Origin: Ichthyophonus hoferi
Lineage: Eukaryota > Opisthokonta > Ichthyosporea > Ichthyophonida > Ichthyophonidae
Reading direction: 5' to 3'
DNA: 22,127 nucleotides
Assembly: GCA_002751075.1 (NCBI GenBank)
Contig: NAOQ01000241.1
Location: 44,367 to 66,493, forward strand
Positions within the stretch are counted from its first letter, which is position 1. The number at the start of each line of letters is the position of its first letter. The notes beneath the pieces were generated by a model, which had not been told where the DNA came from, ran no database searches, and worked only from the letters and a program-made list of their open reading frames with translations. This document shows positions 9,001-19,500 of this stretch, piece after piece. Both the position numbers and the translations under genes were made by a program.

Positions 9001-12000
9001 GACTAACCAACCATATTTTCCCTGTCAGATATGGCCGCAGACCTAAAGTAGATCTTCTCTTACGCTTAGGTGTACCAGGGCCATGGGATGAATACATTAA
9101 AGCCTCCAGACCTTATTATGAAGAAGCAACTAATTATACTGTATCAATGGATGTGACAGGAGAGGTGGGAAAAGACGGAGAGATCAGAGGAGTTGGTGTA
9201 CCAGCAAGTGGCTGGGTTGCTAGGCTGTACTCTGGAAACGGAGACCAAGAGGTTTCAACAAAAGGTAGGTAGAAGGGAAAGGGTTATAAGTGATTACGAA
9301 TTTAAGCAGGTATATATGTATATATGTAGGTTTGATCATAGATAGAATAGGAGGTTCTACATACTATATAAATATACTTACACGCGGTAATATTCCTACA
9401 GATAGTGCAGTCCGACGTAAACTAGCACGATGCATAGGTGTAGCTTTCTTATTAGGCCAAGTTGATGCATACGCTGCTGAAAAAATACATTCTCTCTCTA
9501 AAAATACCCTTACTATATACAATGAAACGGTTATGATGGCGGAGCGGGACGCTTATGAACACGCCCCTGAAGCCAATAAAGACCTAGTAAAACTGATAAA
9601 AAAGCTAGAAGAATATGCCAATGAATCCATGGCGATTCCAATTGTTGCTAAGAAACTGTTTTTGGGAAAACCAATTCCAGTGAGCTTTAAAGTGTATGAT
9701 AAGCCGGAAGAGATAATCCCTCCTGCACGATTGGGTCCCTTTTTCAGGAATACAACCTGCTTGGCACTGGGATGGTTTTACACTCGACGGGTAAGCTAAT
9801 ATGTATAATATTATGTATAATATTATGTATAGTCATATGCATAGTAATGTGTATAGCAATATATGTGGTAGTATGCATATTAACACTGCCCTACCAACAC
9901 TATCATCACAGACTGAATTTTCCGCTAAAGCTTCTATGCTCATCAGTTCATTTTTTCTTGAAAAATACACACGTGTATCTCCAGAAGAAGTGGTAAATTC
10001 TATGTTTTACATAGACGAAAAGAGCTATAAAGAGGAAGGATGGGATCCTAAGCTAAATGTTGTGGGATCTATTGAGATGAAGGACTTGTATTATTTCTTA
10101 GATGCTGTCAGGTTGCTAAACAGGTCCGGCTTGTTTTCTAAGGCAGAAATGAATAAGGTTGGTGCTTGTTTGTGGGCGTGGGTGTATTTCTATAGTCATA
10201 TATTAGTATATATATATGACTACATCTATGCGTTTCTGGGAAATATATAATATAAACCCATCAGAGAAATTGAAAAGAGGCCGTTGACACTAACCTTTAT
10301 TTCTTTCTAGCTAATCACTATTTCGCATTATCTTTAATCATCTAACAATGGCTCAGATTCACCTAGTCTCTTTATTAGTGGGCTGAATATCACAACTTTC
10401 CTCTCAAATTATCCTTCCTTTCTACAGTAACAGTAATATCACCTAACCTATGTGCTTTTATTTATGGTAAACGAGCATTGGGTTTATATAGGAATTTAAT
10501 TCAAATTTGGTTGGTATTTTGTTTTTAATTTTAGCATCTTATTGGTCTGCTCTCAACTCCCTCTTTTTCTAGTCAGTTCTTCTTTCCCATGTCTCATTGT
10601 CATACATATATTTCTAGTTACTTATCTATTTTATCTAAATTCTTTCTAACAAAGTCATTGTCCATCTTTTCATTGGTTATTTGTGACCAATAAGATTGAA
10701 GAATGGTTTTCCGAATATAACGACCTTGTACTTAGTCGAGCCCAAGGCGATATGGTTGGTTTCCTAGGGGCCAAAGATGGATTTGAATATCGTGCAACTG
10801 GCCCTAGGGGAGTTTATTATGATCTGCAATTAGCATCTACGGCGGCCTTTTCCGGAAATTGGACGCTTTTTATGCACTATGCTAAGCATGCTAAGTAAGT
10901 TATCATCTAACTATGCCATAGCTAATATCTTACTGTGTTGCAGTTATTAACCCCTTGATCTTTAATGATAGCCAGTAAATACAAGCAAAGGATGTCTATA
11001 GATGGTCTATTACTAATTAATTAATTAATTAATTAATTGGGCTTATTAATAGCGGGTTTTATTCAGTACCACTGCAAAACAAGAGCAGTAATGTAGACCC
11101 TGTCACTGACAGAGACCTTTTATACACTAACTATAACATGCTATATACAGACTAATTAACAATCTAGTCTCAAATCATATATAGTTACCAATAACCTGGT
11201 ATTAATTAATAGATCTCTAATCAACCAATCAATTATTAGTAATTAAATATGAATCTATGTGGTTATAATTAAATCTTTAACTGCCATTATTCCTCTTTCT
11301 TATACAGTCATTTTATGTATTCACTATCGTGTATCATCCAATTTTATTTGGCTTATAAATTATAAATTATTTGAGTGCTTGAACAAATATACGTGCATAG
11401 ATATAAAATAATTCACCCATGATATATATATATACCTACCTATTGTCGAATATTAACCCTCTCTTGTACGATCCTACAGGGGTAGAATGACAGGGCAATT
11501 TGCGTCGAGAGCCCAACCCATACCTTATAGTAATAATACTTTTATTGGGACCATGCGATTGGACAGGCGTACAAACACAATCAGAGATAATGCCTTCATT
11601 ATTAAGCAGTTAAATGCCTGGTTTCTATTGGCTAGAGTTAGCCAAATGGGTGGAGTTGATTTAGTGTCGTTTCAACATGTTGATGCTCTTCGTCCACTTC
11701 TGAGGACAGCTACCTTATTTACTATTCCAGGGTTTGAGAGGTAACTATTATTATTATGATTACTCTCATTACTATTGCTGTTACTATTGCTCTAGTACAC
11801 TGAATTATATATGTTACTCCAACGTAGCGTACTTTCCCTCCTGTGTACTACTGCAACTTCTATACAATCCTCTCTTCCGCCATTATGACTCTCTAGCATA
11901 CCCCATTCCCTTTCTATTATTCATCACAACTCCTTCCCGCAAACCAATGAGTTTAAATCTGACAAGCCTATCTTATTCCACCCAGCCAATACTTGATAGA

Positions 12001-12271
12001 GATGAAAGCACTGAATAATTCATTAAAGAATAGAACTATTACAACCATGAAGGAAATCCAGGCAACGCTGACGCCGGAGATGAAAGGGGGATTACTACTA
12101 TCATACTATTTAGCCCTTCGTGCCTGGCCTGATCTAAAGGAAAAACAGGACCCTACAGCAATTCCTACAGAGCTTTACAAGGCTTCTCCTTTAGCCAATG
12201 AAAAATTGGGATTGCATCCCTTTTGGAATTTAGGTTTAACTGACCAATACTTAGTCTCTGGTAGTCGATAA
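5806..12271 (+). CDS. Gene B: membrane-anchored GT-A-like/alginate-lyase-like fusion protein (854 aa), complete
   Basis: Eleven coding exons: e1 5806-6059, e2 7302-7360, e3 7703-7989, e4 8120-8230, e5 8655-8890, e6 9029-9264, e7 9402-9790, e8 9912-10157, e9 10695-10894, e10 11480-11740, e11 11986-12271 (TAA). The sum is 2565 nt, divisible by three. Exon ends leave phases 2,1,0,0,2,1,0,0,2,2, identical to gene C. Approximate residue map: basic N-terminus and signal anchor 1-46; GT-A-like block about 96-330 (VEFVLYRSIGNDLPPRH, LEKRWILNHIF, YVINNNGGRNQALQSGIK, WILPWDGNCFL); lyase-like block about 500-725 (NTTCLALGWFYTRR 511-524, GSIEMKDLYYFLDAVRLL 576-593, GPRGVYYDLQ 642-651, NAWFLLAR from 718); C-terminal module 760-854. 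The start was chosen because the ATG gives a classical positive-inside anchor and the homologous ATG is used in C. It is probably lumenal or extracellular apart from the N-terminus. Alternative views are a pseudoenzyme lectin-like protein or a uronate epimerase-like enzyme. Confidence 0.85.
6060..7301 (+). other. Intron 1 of gene B
   Basis: A 1242 nt GT-AG intron. It opens with a degenerate GATAGTATG repeat (about 6084-6150), carries a GGTATA hexamer repeat, and has long stretches alignable with intron 1 of gene C. The 3' part (about 7150-7300) is especially well conserved. No internal exon is supported: exons 1 and 2 join in frame directly. Confidence 0.75.
6561..6588. repeat. GGTATA hexamer microsatellite in gene B intron 1
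   Basis: Four tandem TATAGG units followed by TACC. The same place in gene C intron 1 (14321-14340) has a shorter version, so the array length has changed since duplication. Confidence 0.8.
7361..7702 (+). other. Intron 2 of gene B, with a conserved internal acceptor-like site
   Basis: A 342 nt intron well aligned with 15200-15554 in C. An internal T-rich tract ending in CAG at 7577-7579 (15429-15431 in C) looks like a second acceptor. Using it in the entering phase gives a stop codon as the second complete codon (GTT TTA TGA), so the acceptor at 7701-7702 is taken as the productive one. Confidence 0.65.
8231..8654 (+). other. Intron 4 of gene B
   Basis: A 424 nt intron. It shares with C a GATAGTATATATGACAG-type repeat near its 5' end, the block GGGTTATATTCCTAGGACT, and a long pyrimidine-rich acceptor tract. 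No gene is seen in it. Confidence 0.75.
9791..9911 (+). repeat. Short-period repeat in gene B intron 7
   Basis: After the donor the intron consists of about nine irregular units of the theme ATATTATGTAT / ATAGTAATGTGT. The A intron 7 (1316-1399) has fewer units and the C intron (17551-17646) an intermediate number. Confidence 0.55.
10158..10694 (+). other. Intron 8 of gene B
   Basis: A 537 nt intron with donor AAG|GTTGGT where A and C have ATG|GTAGGT. The acceptor reads AATAAG|ATT, with a weak tract just upstream, where A and C have AATCAG|ATC; it is accepted because the flanking exons then keep frame and match A and C exactly in length. Confidence 0.65.
10895..11479 (+). other. Intron 9 of gene B, with the conserved block at 10962-11145
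   Basis: A 585 nt intron holding the near-identical counterpart of the block at 2431-2610. In place of the A linker it has an AATT run (11015-11038, six tandem units). No gene is seen in it. Confidence 0.7.
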
Positions 12272-12468
12272 TTTTGAATTTAATGTTTTGTATTTTGTAG
12301 ATCTTTCAATAGAAGGTATGTCTATATAGAACTGAACAAATGGACCATGAAAGATTTTATTCCATAATATACAATAGAACTGTTTGTTCATGGATGAATA
12401 GCCCGGCCTGATGATGCGAATACCCCTAGGAGATTAATATTACTTATACTACCATTTTAGAATGAAAT

Positions 12469-12474
12469 AATAAA
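12469..12474 (+). terminator. Poly(A) signal of gene B
   Basis: AATAAA lies about 198 nt after the TAA, in the same GAATGAAATAATAAAA context as gene A, followed by TATGACACAGTCTTTC. Confidence 0.7.
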
Positions 12475-12583
12475 AAATATGACACAGTCTTTCTGCAATA
12501 TGCACTGCAACATTAAATATTTATTAAACAATGAAAGCCTTTAACACGATAAGATATAATATGGAACTCGTAATTTTATTTGT

Positions 12584-13278
12584 TTATAAAGGTATAGGAA
12601 TGCAGTTAAGCAATGAAAACAATGGTCTTAGAGTAGCGAAGGATTTATAAGCGTTACAAACGTACGATTTTACTGTATTTAAAACGTAGATGCAATAATT
12701 TGAAAGAGTCACTCGTCGCTTGATTGATATGCAATATTTTATAAAAGCTACAGGAATACGGTAAATAATGAAAGTCAAGAATCTTAGAGTAGTAAAGGAT
12801 ATATTATATAAACGATAAACATTCGATTTTAGTGTTGTATGGAAAGCGTAGAAGGAATAATTTGTGAGAGCCGCTCGTCGCTTGATTGATAAGCAGTTCT
12901 GAGCAATGAAATCCTGAATTAAAATTTTATAAAAGCTATAGGAATGTAGTAAGCACTGAAAGTCAATAATCTTAGAGTAGTGAAGGATATATTATATAAA
13001 CGATAAGCATACGATTTTATTGTATACAAAGCGTAGATGTAATAATTTGTGAGGATACGCAGTTCTGGGCAAAGACATCCTGAATTAATATTTTATAAAA
13101 GCTACAGGAATGCGGTAAATAATGAAAGTCAGGAATCTTAGAGTAGTAAAGGATATATTATATAAACGATAAACATTCGATTTTAGTGTTGTATGGAAAG
13201 CGTAGAAGGAATAATTTGTGAGAGCCACTCGTCACTTAATTGATATGCAGTTCCGTGCAATGAAATCCTGAATTAATG
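12584..13278. repeat. Four-unit tandem repeat in the B-C spacer
   Basis: Units begin at TTATAAA: 12584-12738, 12739-12926, 12927-13092 and 13093-13278 (155, 188, 166 and 186 nt). Each carries GGAAT, CTTAGAGTAG, AAGGAT, CGATTTTA and AATAATTTG landmarks. Units 2 and 4 differ at about eight positions before their ends, while units 1 and 3 are more diverged, so the array probably grew by duplicating more than one unit at a time. Single, more diverged relatives lie downstream of gene A (about 3960-4100) and gene C (about 20300-20450). Confidence 0.85.
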
Positions 13279-13550
13279 TTATAGAATGATAGATCCAATT
13301 GTAATCCCTATGCACTTGCTCATCTATATGTTGGCGACCAATCATCAACTTAGTGTGAAGGTCAGATGAAAAACTATATGCTGCACGAATAGCGTATTTG
13401 CTCAAATGATTATATTTCGAGTTTTTCTTATGCATGTGAATATTAAATGGTATATATGTTAAACGCAATGAAGGATTTTTGGTAAATAGCATGAGATTAA
13501 ATATAATTTGGGCAATAAAATTGTAGAGATCACATCGTTATCGTCTTACT
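13279..13550. promoter_or_regulatory. Upstream region of gene C
   Basis: This is the sequence between the tandem repeat and the gene C start codon. Beyond a short TTACTATG match at the start codon itself, I see no alignment with the upstream region of gene B. No good TATA box is evident, so any promoter elements are unidentified. Confidence 0.35.
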
Positions 13551-16500
13551 ATGGCCAAGCTAACGCTAACGCGCACAGTCTCGGCTACTCATCAGGCGAC
13601 AGCTATAGCGAGGCGGGTTACAATCAAGCGATTAGTACAGATTCTAGCTTTCACAATTGGTTTATTCCTCATAAAAGTTTTTCTTTTAAGGCTGTATTCA
13701 AGATATATAATAGCAGAAGGGAATGTGAGTACTAGGGCAATTCAGAAAATACGCTCTAATTTTATGGCCTTCCACGATACAGATCAGGATCATCCCACTA
13801 GTTTAACAAGGTAAGGCTTGAGAATAATGGTACATGAACATATGATAGTATGTGTGGTAGTATGCATGATAATATGATAGTGCGCAGATATGTGTTTATG
13901 ACAGTATATATGAGTATAATTATGTACATACCTATGTATATTGTGTCCGTTAAAATACTTGTGTAATGTTGGGCATATTTTTTAATAAGAAATAATCCTT
14001 GAAGACTCTTCTGTAACCATTTTTTTCTTCTTAGAAACAACACGTATACTTTTATTTCATTTTATCTATTTATGTACTTGTTGAATCTAATTTTGAAGCG
14101 TGTTTATCCTTCAAAGTATTTATTAAATATTGAGTATTAAGAATACTATATTGGGTTATTGACAGCTTACTAGATTGCAACAGTTTTTATTATAAAAGAT
14201 ATGTATTATTATATATTTGTGTTTCACTATATAAATTGTGTTTTATTGACAATTTGTTTCTTTCTGTGTGTGATTCTTTCTGTGTGTGATTCTCTTTATG
14301 TATACAAATATAAATATATGTTTAGGTATAGGTATAGGTAACTAATTTGATAATATAAATATGTAATATCTCTATCTCAATTAATTCTCATTATATATAA
14401 ATGATACTGGACTGTTTTCTTGGCATGCTATGCATAATGCATTTATATTTTAAGGTGAAAGTAGGTTGGTCTATTAATATTGCTTTATTATTATTGTGGC
14501 CAATTGTTAGTCTAAATATACCTCCCCATTATACCAATATCAGTATATATTTCATTAGTTCTTCAATAAAATATCTATAATGAATCATTCATTATACAAT
14601 AAAACCATCAGGGTTTTCGTCCAGTGATCACTTGCCATATATGTAGCTTGGCTAATCACTTAAGGAAACACCATTTATTAACTAATAGGCAACAATTTTG
14701 TTGCCATGTCTGGAAGGTTATACGTCTTACATAGCCTTTTTACCATGATAACTTTTTACCATGATAATATATTGTAAAAGAACTATATTTATCCGATGTC
14801 TGCCTATTATAGCATGGGATTTACTAGAAGTAAATAATTCAGGCTAATTAATAGTCTGGTACGTAATTGGTTTACCGGAACAATGGCCCTGGCTGATTAA
14901 CTAACTGTTTAACTGTCGTTTTTATACATCCTATCTGACTGGTCGTGCATCAGCATCTAAATCACCATACATCAACATGTAGCAACCATTGAAAAGTTAA
15001 AACCCAGTCTCTACACCATAACCCCATAATATAAATTGTAATGTAAATGTATTTAATAAGGAAGGTTTACTGTAATTATCCCCTCCTATATTGCATGCAT
15101 TAACTCTCTGGTGGGAACCATGATATATATATATATATAGGCACACAGAGAATGACACCTATAATGGACCAGTGGAGTTTGTACTTTACCGCTATATAGG
15201 TAAGAATATGGTATGGGGTAGGTTAGCTTTAATGGGTCGATTAAGTCTTAGTGCTAATGTGTGCATTCACGGTCTATATGAACCTTAATCTGTGATGATC
15301 TTTTACAAATTATATTTATTTTTAACTTTAATTTAATCTAGTGTATTGGAGAAGTGTATTGGAGAAGTAAATATCTCTATTAGATGTTTGGTATTTATTT
15401 GTAAATTTTCTTTTGTTGCATTATTTTTCAGTTTTATGACTGGCATCACAAATGAAGTGTATTACACATACCTATCTATTCACATTATACATAACGTACA
15501 TCTCCAAAATCCAACCAATAATCTCACTCTAAATTTTATCTTTCCCCAAAACAGGCAATGATTTCCCACCAAGGCGTGCCCCTGGCCAATCGTACAACAA
15601 CCTAGAATTTATTTTAAAAAACGAACCAGAACTCCCAGGGCTTGAGAAGAGATGGATTCTTAATCGTATTTTTGACGCAACAGAAAAGGAGAGAATCATT
15701 CGTCTATTAGACACACATAAACAGCACTATGAAATTATAGATTTGAATTCTTCGACGGCGGAAAAGATCCGCCACCGTCTACGCCTTAAAATTGAAGAGA
15801 AAAATATTTTGGAAAGGGCTTCTACGTGTAATGAGACACTTATGGTATGAAATTTAGGGTGGTTGGTTGTTTGGTTTGTTGGTTACTATGATAAATATGG
15901 CAATAATCCAGTGATGGGAGTAAGAATTGGAATAATAATAATAATAATAATGAAGCTGAGACTAATAATAATCTTACAATAGGAAAGAATTCAGTACCGT
16001 GGTGATTTCATAGACTACATCCATCATGATGAAATTCTCGACGCCGTTCAAGATGAGAATAAAGTGAGGAACCTAGCCTTAGAGAATGGAATCAAGGTAA
16101 GGAAAGGAGGTTTATAAATAGAGAATGAGTGTATAGCTAAGTTTTTATGTGATAGTATGTATGACAGGATGATAATATGCATATATATAACTATATAGGC
16201 CGATTAACATTGTAGTGTGTGTATGGCCATTAATGATTCTTTATCTTCTCAATGAAGTATAACCATTAATTCAATAGGGTTATATTCCTAGGACTACTCA
16301 AGCTCTTTAAACTCATGCCCCTAATCAGTCATCATAAATATATTGTATTGTTTTATTCGTATATAATTATATATTACCCTATTTTCTCTCTATATCCCCA
16401 TACATTATTACAATTCTTTAGTATTCCCAGTCTTATTTCAATTCCCATTTCTATTTTCCCTTTATTTCTACACATAAAGGCTGGCTTCAAATGGATATTA

Positions 16501-19500
16501 CCGTGGGATGGCAATTTATTTTTGAGCAAGTCAGCTTGGATCGAGATGAGAGATACAGTGATGGCACAAAGTACATACAAATATTTTTATGTTCCTATGG
16601 ACCGACTATCGGATAATAAACTGTTGTTGGACCCAAGCTTTTGCCCATTGACGGACCAGGAGCCCCAACTTATATTTAGAAATGATACCAAGGAAAAGTT
16701 TAATCTTAACCAGAGGTAGGTGTAAGGGTAGGATAGTAGCGTAATGGTATAATAGGACAATAAAATAATTATATACCGATTGACCAATCATGCTCTCCCT
16801 GTCAGATCTGGCAGTAATCCTGAAGAAAATCTTCTCATACGCCTTGGTGTACGAGGGGGGCCATGGGAAGGGGGCTCCAGAACTTACGAAGAAACAATTA
16901 AGATTTCTCTATCATCGGATGTGACAGGAGAGACAGGAGAAAACGGAAAGATCAAAGGGGCTGGTGTACTAAGAACTGGTTGGGTTGCTATGCTTTCCTC
17001 TGGAAGTGAAGACCAAGTGGTTTCAAAAAAAAGTAGGTGGAAGGGGGAGGGGTATAATTGATTATGGATGTAAGCAGGTATATATGTATGTATGAATGTA
17101 AGTAGGATAGAATGTTCTACATACCATATAAATATACTTACACACGGTAATATTTCTACAGACAATGCAGACCTACGTGAAGTAGCACGATGCTTAGGTG
17201 TAGAGTTCCTATTAGACCCAGTTGATCAACACGCAGCTCTAAGATTAAATTTTCTCTCTAAAGAAGCCCTTGCTACGTACAATGAAACAGTTATGAAGGC
17301 GGAGCGGGACGCATATGAACAAGCCCCTGAGGCCAATGAAGCCCTAGTAAAAATAATACAACAGCTAGTGGAATATGCCAATGAATCTTTAACCATCCCA
17401 ATTCCTACTGAGAAAACCGTTCTGGGTCCACCAATTCCAGTGAGCCCTGAGGTGTATGATACACCAAAAGAGATTATTCCTCCTGCACGATTGAGTCCCC
17501 TTTTTAAGAATACAACATACTTAGCATTGGGATGGTTTTATACTCGCCGGGTAAGATAATATGTACAGTAATATGCATAGTAGTGTGTATAGTAATAGGT
17601 GTAGTAATATGCATATTAATTAACATTACCAACACTATCTACACAGACTGAATTTGCCACTAAAGCTGCTATGCTTATCGGTTCATTTTTCCTCGAAAAA
17701 GACACACGTGTATCCCCAGAAGAAGTGGTCGATTCTATGTTTTATGGAGAGGAAGAGAAAAATGTTAAGCACAATAAGCAATTTGTTGTGGGATCTATTG
17801 AGATGAAAGACTTGTATTATTTCTTAGATGCTGTTAGGTTGGTAGCCAAGTCCGGCGTTCTTAATATGAAAGAATTGAGTATGGTAGGTGTTTATTTGTG
17901 TTTGTGGGCATGAGTGTATTTATATATATATGACTACATCTATGCGTTTCTAGGAAACATACGGTATAAACCCATTAAAGTAATTAAAAAGAACACGTTG
18001 ATACCAGCCTTTACTTCTTTCTAGCCAATCATTATTTTACATTATCTTGAATATTGCACCAACGGTTCTCATTCACCTAATCTCTTTATTAATTGGTTGA
18101 ATATCACAATTTCCCTCCAACATTACTCATCCTTGCTACAGTGATAGTCATATCATCTAATTTTGTTTTATTATTATTGAGGCTTTGTAAAAGGGCACTG
18201 GATTTAAATGAAGATTTAATCTTTGTTTGTTTTATTTTTTTGTTTTTGGCGTCTTATTGATCCACTCTAAACCTCCTCTTCTTCCAGTCAGTTCTTCTTT
18301 CCCATGTCTCATTGTCAAGCAAATATTCCTAGTTACTTATCTTTTCTAAATTTTCTAACAAAGTCGTTGTCCACCTTTTGACTGATTATTTTGAACCAAT
18401 CAGATCCAACTATGGTTTGCCAAATATAGCAGCCTTGTACTTCATCGAGCCCGGGGCGATGTGACTGGTTTCCAAGCTAACAAAGGTGAATTTAAATTTC
18501 AGCAATTTGGTCAGAGGGGAATCTATTCTGATTTGCAATTATCATCTGTGGCTTCTTTTTCTGGAAATTCGTTGCTTTCTATGCACCTTGCTGAGCATGC
18601 TAGGTAAGTTATCATCTGACTGTATTAGTTAGTTATTACGTTACTGTGGTGTAGGTATTATCTCTTTTCTCTTTCATGATAGCTAATAAACACAGGAAAA
18701 TGATGTCTATTGGTCTATCACTAATTAGTTGATTAATTGGACTTATTAATAGCGGGATTTATTCAGTATTGATTGCTACAGAACAAGAGCAATATTGTAG
18801 GCCTTGTCACTGACATACCTTTGATAAACTAATTATAACATGCTAGTATTTACAGACTAGTTAACAATCTAGTCTCTAGCCATTTATGGTAACCAATAAC
18901 CTGGTATGAATTAATTAATAGCTAAATCTTAATCAGCCAATCAATGATTAACAATTAAATACGAGTATAGTTAGGTTACAATTGCTCTCAATGTATGTAG
19001 CTATAATTAAAATTTAACTGCCACTATTCCTCTTATACAGCCACTTTATGCATTCACTATCATATATCATCCAATCATATTGGGCTTATAAATTATAAAT
19101 CATTTAGGCGCTTGAACAAATACGCATGCATACGTAATGATAAATTAATTCATCTATATATATATATATATATATATATCCTTACCTATTGCTATAACTT
19201 AACCCTGTTTTGGATGGGGTTCTATAGGGCTAGAATGCAAATTACATTTGCTTTTAGACCCCAACTTCGACCTAATACCAAAATAAATGAATATATTGGA
19301 ACCATGCGATTGGACCACCGTACTAGCATTAATGACGCTCCAGTCGCTATTGTTAGGCAATTTAATGCCTGGTTCCTATTGGCTAAAGTTAACCAACCGA
19401 CTGGTATTGATTTATTGTCGTTTCAACATGATTCTCCTCGTCCACTCCTGAAGACAGCAACCTTATTTTATATTCCCGGGTTTTTGAGGTAGCTATTATT

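Larger units (their letters stand above)
9402..11740 (+). other. Gene B exons 7-10: alginate-lyase-like (PF05426-like) domain
   Basis: Motifs in order: RLGPFFRNTTCLALGWFY; SFFLEKYTRVSPEEVV; GSIEMKDLYYFLDAVRLL; WFSEYNDLVL; ATGPRGVYYDLQ; IGTMRLDRRTN; AFIIKQLNAWFLLAR. They follow the helix order known for bacterial alginate-lyase-family proteins, where comparable segments read roughly LLALAYYFTGD, LRTWFLDP.TRMNP, D..LLDAIRLL, WF..YL.WL, NNHGTWYD.Q and R.R..HYS.FNL.A. That order and spacing are the basis for the call. The family's Asn-Asn-His is replaced by Gly-Pro-Arg (residues 642-644), and the Tyr of HYS aligns with Phe712. A classical beta-elimination lyase is therefore doubtful. Confidence 0.6.

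Noticed and set aside
11734-12018. Tyr/Cys-rich open frame across intron 10 of gene B
   Set aside because: It is a read-through of an ATT/ACT-rich intron between exons 10 and 11. The spliced frame is preserved in A and C and this one is not.
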